Origin: Ooceraea biroi
Lineage: Eukaryota > Arthropoda > Insecta > Hymenoptera > Formicidae
Assembly (NCBI RefSeq): GCF_003672135.1
Contig: NC_039509.1
Coordinates: 4,588,001 to 4,652,000 of the forward strand
Reading direction: 5' to 3'
Length of the DNA: 64,000 bases
Shown: positions 54,001 to 64,000 of the stretch, one piece after another
Layout of the letters: each line of letters starts with the position of its first letter
Position numbering within the stretch: the stretch's first letter is position 1
Notes under the pieces: generated by a model
The model's input: the letters and a program-made list of their open reading frames with translations, nothing else
Told to the model about the DNA's origin: nothing
Database searches by the model: none
Program-made: the position numbers and the translations under genes

Positions 54001-54409
54001 ATTATTACCGAACCAGAGAAATTCATCATTGGGAAATTTAGGAATTAATATATACACACATTAAAATATTTGTAAATACATATTACACAGACACGCGATG
54101 CATTGCTTCAGTTATATAATTTCCATGCACCGTCCAGTTGATCGCAAGTACGAAGAGAACGGAAAGACTTTAGCCGAGAAATCACGTGGCTTCTTTACAG
54201 ACCACTTTTTACACTGATAATAGTCAATTCGAATCAAAAAGTGTTCGATCGTCTTTTCCATATTAAGATTCCAGTCGAGAGATCTGCGTTAGTATTTCGC
54301 AATTTATGCAATACGCGAGGTAACTCGACCAATTAAGCTTAACTCATGATTGCAGACTTGATGGCAATTCAGCCATGTTCAGCCTGTCGGTTACTGTTCA
54401 TCAATCATT

Positions 54410-54427
54410 CGCGAACGATCGTTCGCG
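54410..54427. repeat. 18-bp perfect palindrome
   Basis: CGCGAACGATCGTTCGCG is fully self-complementary and is a CpG-rich spot in AT-rich surroundings. Confidence 0.85.
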
Positions 54428-57400
54428 GAATCTTCTTACTTAAAAAAAAAATAGGAGTTTTTAATTACGGAATAATTAACGATGGCATACGATATTAAAA
54501 GTACGATCCAGCTAAAATGGACAAACTGAATCGATTGAATCTTTCTACATTTATCACTCAAAGTTACTACTTGCATTAGTCGGAGAGTTCAGAATTTGCA
54601 TGGTTTCGGTGCATCTGTGCATCTATATTTTTCTTTTTAAGAACTAGAATAAATTTTATTAGTATATCTTTCAATTTTAACTTCTCACAGTCATATACAA
54701 ATAAAATCTTTTATTCTCGCTTTTGCAGATTACCTTAATTTTTTGAAAAGATGTTACAAAAATCGTTCTTTAATAGTTTTAAGCGAAAGAATTAAATAAG
54801 TGAAAATTGACAACCATTAGGCGAGAAATTGTAATTGAAATTGAAAAATTAGATATATAATTCTTTAAAAAAATAGATTAAGCCGTTGATGCACCGAAAT
54901 GTCTCTCGATCGTTTCACCAGTTTTCTACAGCCACATATCTGTTCAATCGATGATCGTCGTTTCATCTCTAACAATGACCACGAAGACAGTTGAGCTTTT
55001 CTATTACACGGAGAAAACGGAGTGAGGCGGCACCGTTCATGTTAGAATAACGTGCTTTTTTCTACGTGTAGACAAACGATAGTCCCACGATACGAGCGCA
55101 TCCTCGATACTCGGTATCGGGTATCTCTTTTTGAATGAACTGAGACGGGAGTATGACTTCTCGAGACTGACATGAGAGAGCCATGACACCGACGAGGGTA
55201 CCGGTGTGGGGGAGTGTAATTAATCAATCGTAATAATAACACAAAAAAGCTGAGACTCCAAAAAAAACGTAATCGAAAAAAAAAGAAAATGAAAAAGTTC
55301 CTCAAGTTTAAGCCGCGTTTGCCGCGTGTGCTCGCATTCCCTATCCGAGACGCGACTTTGCCTGATGAAGCGAATGCCGTCCGCACGCCGTAAACGCCGC
55401 CCACACCACAAGAACAGACTGCCATTGAGTTTTCAGTGTACTCGTTTGTAATAAATAGTTGTAAAACCCAGCCGGGAATGAGCTGATCTGAGAGCTAGTG
55501 GAAGCGAAAGGATGACTAGTATGTATGTATGCGTTGCGTGAATCAATGACGGATTTATCGACGAGTGGTCTCACCCTTTTTTCAATTTCATCAATTCACA
55601 AGTATCTGTTTCCCTGGAAAATTTACGCTCAATAATTAATTGTGAGCTTTGAAAATGGATACGGAGAACGATGTTACATTCGAAGAGATTGCGAACCGCG
55701 TAAAGCGGCCAATTAAAGGCTCGAGATGAAAACAAGCTTAAGAGATTACCAAAAAATTAAAAAAAAAGAAGGAGATACGAAGAATCATAAAGTAAATCAT
55801 TGAGAAAATGCATGTCGCTCGCTCTGGAGCTTTAAATCCGTCACTGGCGTGTGTGAGGCTGTTCGGGCCGTTTGTAAGAGAGGCGACGCGCGTGTAATCC
55901 TTTTCCGTGTGAAAAGTCTTCTCGGGCTGTAAAATCCGGATCTTTCTGTCGACGTTCTGCCGCGCGAGGAAACGGCTTTGTTCCTCGATGTTAGCCGGGA
56001 ATGGCACGGTCTTAAAAATCTGCCGCAGGATTACGCACATCCGAACGTCTCGACGGCAGAATCATTCGGAACTGGTGGAGAGCTGGATGCGGGATCGTGC
56101 GCGGATATTGGCGTCCCATCCCTATTCCCATCGGCAGATTCCTTAACGACTCTGGCCGAGACCCCGCATGAATCGATAATGGATAGATGGAGGGGAAAAG
56201 ATATAATTCTCTGTGATGTATTTCTATGATTTAATTCTATGTAATTGTGATTATATGTCCTTACGGTTACAATTAATTAATATTATTTGCGAGTAAAGTT
56301 CGCCGTGTGCAAGTTATCGATTAGCGGTTTAGTGTAAGATGGAATGTAGCGCGATCGAACATTTGCCGAGAGGCTGTCCGTGTGTATTCTAGACACTAAA
56401 GAGGAGAATCGCCGAGACACACATACAAATCGTACAATTAACTTTGTTACGAAAATACGACCGTTAATCGCCTCTATCGAAAGTCGAAGTGCGTCTGGGA
56501 ATGATGTAACATACCGAGGGAGAGAAACGAAGAGACGTACGGCAAGATGCAAGTATAACGTTCTCGCGTGAGGGTAGCTTATCTTTTACTTGTATTATTT
56601 ATTTGTAAGCGGTGGACGAACACAACGACGTTGCGATCGTCCCGACGAGTATACTCGATGCGAGTGTGTGAACGTGCAAGAACTCGATTTGCGTAAACTT
56701 TTTCAAAACAAATTCGCAAGATTTGCTCGATGTTTTAGCATCCATAATTGGCAAAAGATGCGAAAGATTCGATTCGTCGGAAACGCGTGTAATATAATTA
56801 TAAATGCTATAAAAATTTAATTATCAAAATTCGCAAACGATAAGTGAGAAAAATTAGACTAACGTACAATTAGTTGAAGGTAAACAGTTTCCGATTGTCT
56901 CATTATTGTATTTCTGCTTTCCCCTGATGCTTGTCTTCAAGAATCAAAAACACGGGTTCCCCAAGAAGTAACCAATCTTGTGTCGATTATCGGCCAACAT
57001 GAATTATCTAGTAGTACGAAGAATAGAAGGAATAAACGGGGATATCAAAAGTGCGGCGTATTGTGAAACGCCAGAAACGATCGGAAAGAAGAAAAAGTAG
57101 GTAGTTATGTATAGAGTGCAAGAAAGAGAAAAACAGAGAGAGAAAGATTCATGATAAAATGGAGCGAAAGAGAGTGCGTCGATTTTGCGAGCGAGAGTGC
57201 GAGAGAGATTTTCGATTAAGCTCCGTAAAATAAGAACGCCGACTGCATCACGGCGACTCGGGCGAATCCCGGAAAACGCTCGTTGATATCTGCGGCCGAT
57301 GACGAGGATGATCCGCATAATTCGTTCGGGTCGGCGGATAGCGTTAAGAACTATGATTACTGTCGTACGTGAAACAGCAGAGAAATGTCGGAAGCGGCTG

Positions 57401-60121
57401 GAAAAAGCGAAGGTTTCGTGCTAAGGCGGCTAAGGTTCGGGAACTCGGAACCACGGAGGAAATCGCCAAAGTTATACAGGGCGTCCCAAAATCTCGAAAT
57501 GTTCTTTTAACCACGTATTCCACGTAGAATCCGTATGTTCTCGAGGAAAGCGGGGAGTGACGAAAGGCTTGTGAATTATTGGCGTTCGAAAATAAGAAGA
57601 GCTCCTCGCCAATTAGGCTTCCGCGCGGGAGGTAAATAAGTAGCAAAAATATTCTTCAGTTACTTTCTAGTGAATTTCACTTTGGTAGGATCTCAATCTG
57701 GAGATGATCCACCTTAATATAGAGCCAATTCGACGTGTTATTAAAGATTAAAAAATTATGGGAAAGTATAAAAATGTCATATACCTCCGCGATATTTTGG
57801 CTAAGCGAAAATGCAGTCGAAAATAATCGTGATTAAAAGGACACAAACTGATGGTTCTGCAACACCCTGTATTGTAGGACACCTTCCGAAATAAACGCGC
57901 GAAGCGATATATTCGGCTCTTATCTGCAATTGTTCTGTCGATTGGTATCTTGCCACACATAATCATTCCGAAAAAGAATTATTAAAAACATGCGCGCATT
58001 TATTTACGCGAAAAAAAAGAAACACGTTGGCTACTTTGACTCGAGATCACGTCTGAGAGATCAGAGTGGACGCGGCTACGTTACTTTTGCAGATCATCAA
58101 GGAATCTCGTATATACGTCTAAACCGCGAATGTGCCGCAATTATGAATAACAGTGATTATTATACCCGAAAATAAAATAATCGGGGAAATAATCATTAAA
58201 AAATCGTTGAAAAGTGATGATTGCTATCTCTATACCGTTGAAAATATTACTGTTTCGCGTTTACCATGATTGATCATAAACGAAAGCCGATTTTAGTCTG
58301 ATTAAAAGATCGGTTAATAAGAGGGATAGCGACGTTCTGGATTACGTGTATGTGATTGATTGATATATCCCTGTGAGTGATATATCCCAGAGAATGATAC
58401 GTTGCGGCGCATTAATAACGTTGATAGCGAGATTTTAGTCGGACAAAAAAGAGCAAATGAATAAGAGAGAAAGGAAAAGAGAGAACGAGAGGGAGAGAGA
58501 GTGCGTTAGATAGAGATACGTAAAAGAGCGAAGTGTCTTAGAGCTAATGTGGAATTCCTCTGCGCGAATGCACGGAACGCGCTAACACAAGCAGCCACCT
58601 CCGAAAACAAGAAGTCTTCAATACCATTTGCATATTGCTTTATTGTTACGCGAACATTATAACGATACATTGCATAAAAGGAGATGGAATATTACAGCGG
58701 TACGCATACGATTAAAAACATAAGTTCCACGACGTGGCGGCGACGATCGCGCGGACAAGTTCCCAATATGGTTCATGTCGGTTTCCACGTTCGGAATTTT
58801 CGAGAAAAATTCGAATAATAGCCCGTTCTTTTCTTGAGTCCATTTTCCACGTGGTATGATTATTCGTGCAAGTTTCGTCAGCAAGCCGCGATAGGAATCT
58901 CATCATTTGTATTCGAATGTCCAGAGCCAAACAAGTGAGATCAGTCGGATTAATTTCATGAATGAACGGAACACAAAAAATTTTATATTTTCTCCTTTTT
59001 TTCTTATTGACGAAAGGGTAAAGCATCACTTGCTGTTTGCCACTGGAAAATCTCAAGAATTATCAGCAATTGCGTCTGCAAATCCGATTTGCGCTAATAA
59101 TGTCTGATCCGATGGACTTTTCCGCGCGATCAGAATACCTTCGAGACGTCTTGGAACACGTACGTACTTTAGATACTACGCGTTACGTTTTTTGTATTTA
59201 CGAAGCAAAATCTACGAGATATAGGAGACGGACTTGCTTTTCCCTCTTTTCTACTACTTTGTATATTACCAAATAATCGTTAATTAGAAAAGTTATTATG
59301 ACTAGCGTTTCGTTATTTTAATCAACAAGATTTTATTAAGCGGAGATATAGCGACGGCAATCAATTGCTTTGCCGTTGTTATCTCAACGATGCAGCCTGA
59401 TTTACGCGTTTCTGTTGTTGTTTTAAGAAAGCGATACATGTTTTTCTAATTCGCGGGTATTCGTCTACGAGTGGGAGATCGACGTTTATGACCAATTCTT
59501 CCTCTTTCTCGTTTCCCTTCATCCGGAAAAGAATCTTAGAATCATTCAGTTCATTTCAGATAAATAATATTTTTTATAACAGTGAACACACAGTCTAGCA
59601 GAACTCTTATCCGACTGATTGTAGGCGTGTAAAGTTACATTGATTGAAAGCAAACTCGATAAACGTGATCTCCCACGGACAATTCTCCCATTTAAGATCT
59701 GTGAATCAAGTGGCATCGTTCCTGGATATCATTATCGTTATTATATGATAACGTATAATAAACCTCGCAAATCTGTCGACGTTGGAAAGCAATCGACTGG
59801 TTCCTTGAAAGATGAAGGGCCAAGAGATTGCGCCAAGAGAAGTACAAATTACTAAAGAAAAAAAAAAGGAAAAGAGAAAGGAAAAGAGAAAAAAAAGATG
59901 AAATAACTGCGAAAAAATCAATCATTCGAAGATGAGATAATGCGACCAATAACGAAAGAGGTATAATGTTTGACTTTAGTTCCATCGCTTTTCATTCATT
60001 ACCTTTGATTATATATTATTGCTTGTAACATTCATTCGAGATACCTTGAATACAAAAAAAAGTAATAAACCATGTTATCCGCTGTTTTGTCCTTTGTATA
60101 AAACCCTACCTGTGATGTACC

Positions 60122-60127
60122 AATAAA
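60122..60127 (+). terminator. Candidate distal poly(A) signal, + strand
   Basis: AATAAA followed by T/GT-rich sequence (TTTTGTGCG about 30 bases on, TGTGATTT further). A second AATAAA sits 58 bases upstream. Confidence 0.4.
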
Positions 60128-60486
60128 GCGAATTGGATTTTCATCCGAACAAAAGTTTTGTGCGACAGAATATTCCATGGATGAGCCTGTGATTTATTTT
60201 ATTTATGTCTGTCGATAGTTCTTTAAAAAATTTATTTTTAGTCTTCTTTTATGTCATTATGCACACATGAAAGATTTACCTACTCAAAGAGAAACTGCGT
60301 GCAGATCAATTGACAAAGAGAAAATATTGTACTGAATATCAGCAACACATACGACATAAATTGTTATATAAATCATTAATCAATAAACGAATTTTTAAGC
60401 TACGGAAGCCACAGTGTACATAGAGATTTTTTATTTTTTTCACGAGACAATAGAATGGGGGAAGAATGCAAGCACACAACGCAATT

Positions 60487-60509
60487 TTTATTTCACTGTG
60501 ATTTTTATT
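60487..60509 (-). terminator. Two candidate poly(A) signals, - strand gene
   Basis: TTTATT on the + strand at 60487-60492 and 60504-60509 reads AATAAA on the - strand. They lie downstream of the - strand terminal exon. Another - strand AATAAA occurs near 58640. Confidence 0.35.
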
Positions 60510-63360
60510 GAAACACTCTTTAGAGTACACAAGCTATCCTAAGTAAGCATTAAAGAAAGTATAAAAACTGAACAACTGCTTATGGAATCACAAAGTGTGG
60601 ATGTCTGCCCGTCTTACAATCATTAAACGTATTTTAACGTGCATACACGAAGGCACAACGATCCTCGACCCTTACGCGCTGAGTATTTCGCCGCGAGAAC
60701 GTGGCTGACGATGTTACGGTGATACCGATGAGCCAATCGCGCGGTCACTCCACAGATCTGTTCGTTTTAATCGCGCTTTCTGCAAGTGTGAGAAGCTGAG
60801 CGACAGAAGAAAAACGGCCAGATCTTTCGAGGGCGATCGCTCACGTAGAGATCTATCTCGTGATTATTTAAGGCCCCAAAGAACTAGGAGAACATGGAGC
60901 TCCTCGATCCGGAGGCAACTTCTTTTCAATTCGACGCTCGTCGTCATGGCAAAATTACACTCTCCGAGAACGTCAACATACGAAATAAGCGTATTCGCTT
61001 CGGCACACGCCTATAACACATAGAGTTCTGTCGTAAAGGGGACCGAGTGCCTTCCATACAAATTCATATTGCGCGATATAATGTTCATGATAATAGAATC
61101 TATACTTCGTAGTGTAAATCTAGAAACTTATTGTACACTCGTAAAATATAGCGCTAGTTCGATTGCAACGAACGTGTTCTGATTATTGAACGTTCTCTCT
61201 TCTCGTTTAGCTTGTATCAAAGTTCTCTCTTCGCGGGAAGGCCACTTGTTTTCGATTTTCTTTACGAACGTACATCGTTACGTAAGGACAATTACAATGA
61301 AGAATTACTTACTCAGTTCTCTCAGATAAGCGATTCGTACATCGTAGATGTGCATAATTAAAATATCCCGAATGCAATTGTAGCGCTTTTACCGATATCA
61401 AAAAACGATATAAGATCTCTTATAGAGTCATTCGGTACAACGGCTATTTTCGTACTCAATTACAACAAGCCTAACTTAGTCTATTGTTTGTGCTTAACGT
61501 GTATTTAAATAATAATCACAAAAATGAGACCAAGGTCCAAACGCGTCCTTTGGTCAGGACTGTCAAACGAAAGGCGGTCTCGCACCTGACTTTCGATGAG
61601 AGAGTCTATTTCGTTATCGGCCACGTGATCGCGATTCTCGCGATGCTTCGTCGATGGCTTGTCTGACACGTTGGGATGTAAATAAATGCAATACATGATT
61701 CTACGTGCGACGATTTTGTCAAAATTAGCGCAGTGCCAATGCTCGGGAATTGAGACAATAATGTGATGTACTGTGAAACTAAAAAACAACTGAGCGCTCA
61801 AATTGCAAATATTTTTCCAGACTATCTTATTACTTATCTTCAGTCAATTGTAGAAAAATTCGAATTTTTATTTCTTCTTTGTATCTTTCTTGGCTCTTAC
61901 ACTCAATGAGCAAAAAAAGACGTTTTATTTTGATTTATTAATTTTGCCTTGTGCATCATCCAAAAAATTATGATCACAGTGGCGGACGTTGTTAATAAAA
62001 AAAGATGTACTTTTCTGTCAAATTTATCCCGTGGAAATCGTAGCATTCGAGTACTGGTATAGTATGGATTATGAGCGTTCAGCTTAAATCCTCTTAAATC
62101 CGAGTTAGATATACGATCACAAGTGCAGGTAGGCAATATTGCAAGGTCCTCATAGCTTGCGCCAATTATCGATCGGCGCGATATTCGTCGCCGTCCAGCT
62201 CGACGACAAATCGAAAGTAAAAACGTAGTGATAACTATGATAAAGACACTTTGATAATTGTATATAAAGTAACTTACGCTTAATCATCCTAGCAGTAAAA
62301 TAGAGTATAAAGTATGACTTAAGTACAACCACAAAACTTGGTCATTATTATGGCATTCATATCCTTAACTACGCGGCCAGCCAGAGGCTCTCTGGAGGTC
62401 CGTTGACAGCGCGCCTCTTCGTAGAAAATAAAAAAAGAAGAAATCTACTACTCGTTTACGAGGCGATGTCGTGATTTATGCGTACGCAAATCGTGTAGCT
62501 CTTGAGAAAATACGCGACTATAGTGTGTAGAATCGACCTTCTTTCTCGTCACTCTCCGATTCCCATCCTCAATCGACTAAAAAGGAAATACACCCGATGA
62601 TAAATTAAGGCTTCTGTACCATCATCGCATGCCGGATATGCATTAGACATGAGAATTTTACTAACAACACCATCAGAATTATGATTCATTCGTCGATAAA
62701 AAAATTAATTACATTTAAATATATTTTTCTTATCCGGCTTATCGTAACAAATAAATTTGATAAAAAAATTATATGAAACATTCTGATGAAACAGATTATA
62801 TTATCGGAACTTTTTCGTTATTAAGAGATAAAGATCCTTCCTTTCTCCATAAACGAAGACGAGAGACACATAAAATAATACCAAAGTAATACGTTTTCAG
62901 ATGATAAAAATAAATTTTCAGATAACAAAACTATTCATATTTTATGTACTTCCGGATTGTTTATGCGCGTTATATGCACAATAAATCAAACGTCGTTACC
63001 ACAGAACACTTCATTGTATAACTGGCTTCTACTCTTCTGCTACGTCGCGTATCTATTGCGTATCCGCTACAATTCATTTTAGAACACGGCTTCGCCTTTC
63101 ATTTACGAGAGTATCATCGTAACTCGCGTCTCTGTTCGCACGTGACCTGAACGTATTCTCTTCCGCTGCGTCGCTATTTTTGATTATTCCGCTTATCGTT
63201 AATCGACGATCACAGGAAGTACGCGGCGTTGATCAGGCTTCGGGTCCTCTATGCGTGTTGTGTATGTATGTATGTGTGCACGTGTGTATATGTAGAGCAT
63301 GGATGTACATGCGATTGCGTGTGTGTCGGATGACGAGTTTGAATGGCTTTCGCGATTGAA
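60510..63360 (-). other. Probable 3' UTR of an unidentified - strand gene
   Basis: No open frame with a domain is seen on either strand. It lies between the last coding-like codons (63361) and the - strand poly(A) signals. A TG/TATG-rich tract occupies about 63250-63300. Confidence 0.35.
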
Positions 63361-63528
63361 TCAACGCTGAAAGAATGGCGGAGTCGCTGGCGGAAATATC
63401 CCCGTCCTTCTTCTGTCCATCTTCCTTGAGCTCCTGTTGCGAATTTTGATTAATCGAATGATGTCGGAGATCCACGGCTCTTCATCCGAACCGCTCTTTG
63501 CCTTCTTCAGCCCTTCGGTCGGTCGAAT
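63361..63528 (-). CDS. Terminal coding exon of an unidentified - strand gene
   Basis: On the - strand a polypyrimidine tract and TTGCTTGCAG (with TACTAAT, a near-perfect branch point, upstream) precede ATTCGACC starting at 63528. This is a convincing 3' splice site. In phase 0 the exon gives 55 codons, starting IRPTEGLKKAKSGSDEEPWI, and a TGA at 63361-63363. The frame contains an acidic SGSDEE motif that fits casein kinase 2. The other two phases stop after 6 and 14 codons. A different frame, open from 63475 to 63233 (ELKEDGQKKDGDISASDSAI), also has coding-like codons, so a frameshift, an alternative acceptor (CAACAG|GAG) or a sequence error is possible. I do not recognise the family. Confidence 0.4.
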   Translation of the reverse strand: MRPTEGLKKAKSGSDEEPWISDIIRLIKIRNRSSRKMDRRRTGIFPPATPPFFQR

Positions 63529-64000
63529 CTGCAAGCAAGATTAAGAGAACGCGCTTATTAGTACATATTCGAAACCATGAATATAAAATATAATATTGTA
63601 AAGGAATTAATCAGAAACATTGAAAATAGAGAAAGTCCGTAATTATGAAATCTACTTTAAATATACAAAATCATATTTAGTATTTATTATTAATCATAAT
63701 TATATAGTGTCAAGTTTTAATTAAATAATAAAAGAGTAGCCAATCTTTTCTTTTTTACGTTAATTAGGGCAAACTCTTTGGCGTGTTAGATATATAGACA
63801 TAAGATATATTTTGGCGCATGCGACACGTGTGAGAAATACCGCGTGACACTTTACGGACTACACCCTTTCCAATCCTGGTCGCGTTAATGAACAGTTATC
63901 GCGCTAGCAGTAATAAAACGCGATATACGCCCGACGTTATGCGATGAATAAATGGAAATTATACTCCGGTTACGACATCGTTAATTGGAAGTGTCGCGCG
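63529..64000 (-). other. Intron of the unidentified - strand gene
   Basis: AT-rich sequence upstream (in - strand terms) of the acceptor at 63529-63530. No exon is seen before the window edge. Confidence 0.5.

Larger units (their letters stand above)
51061..60150 (+). other. Extended crp 3' UTR or intergenic DNA
   Basis: AT-rich with no recognisable gene. AATAAA occurs at 53281-53286 and at 60064-60069 and 60122-60127. A TGTAAATA Pumilio-type motif lies at 54071-54078 and a TGATCTCA bantam-type 8-mer at 53370-53377. An 18-bp palindrome lies at 54410-54427. Whether crp transcripts reach this far cannot be told from the sequence. Confidence 0.35.

Overview
This window looks like nuclear DNA of an insect, most likely a hymenopteran and perhaps an ant. 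It is gene-poor and intron-rich, with consensus GT..AG splice sites, AATAAA signals, abundant CpG and many short (CT)n, (GA)n and triplet microsatellites. It is not AT-poor enough or compact enough for a prokaryote and not as AT-rich as honeybee. The species assignment is inference from composition and gene content only.

The one securely identified gene is on the + strand. It is the 3' part of the insect orthologue of transcription factor AP-4 (vertebrate TFAP4, Drosophila cropped/crp), a bHLH leucine-zipper protein. Four coding exons lie at 42038-42185, 44851-45113, 45641-46098 and 46414-46825. They join in phase to give 426 codons plus a stop. They carry the end of the HLH (helix 2), the first leucine zipper, a nuclear-localisation-like KKRK patch, a second leucine zipper, two SUMO-consensus lysines, the conserved AP-4 C-terminal block (RQNLETIVEAIRHLEG), a 14-residue polyglutamine run and the terminal VIVVK motif. 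I could not find the exon encoding the DNA-binding basic region, helix 1 and loop anywhere upstream. Positions 1-42037 are therefore best read as (part of) a very large intron.

That 42 kb contains no gene I can recognise. It does hold a CpG/GA-rich island at about 22.9-26.3 kb that could be a promoter, an ORF-dense block at 31.2-31.9 kb, several notable inverted repeats (25423-25469, 27990-28007, 28607-28636, 36342-36456), a homeodomain-type TAATTA repeat pair near 19.73 kb and many microsatellites.

Downstream of the crp stop codon, 46826 to about 51.06 kb, and possibly to about 60.15 kb, is likely 3' UTR. It has several candidate poly(A) signals and Pumilio-type motifs. At the right edge a second gene runs on the - strand. 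A very good 3' splice site borders an exon beginning at 63528, which I cannot assign to a family. Its 3' UTR probably ends near 60.49 kb, so the two genes would converge tail to tail around 60.1-60.5 kb. I recognised no rRNA, tRNA, CRISPR array or intact transposon.
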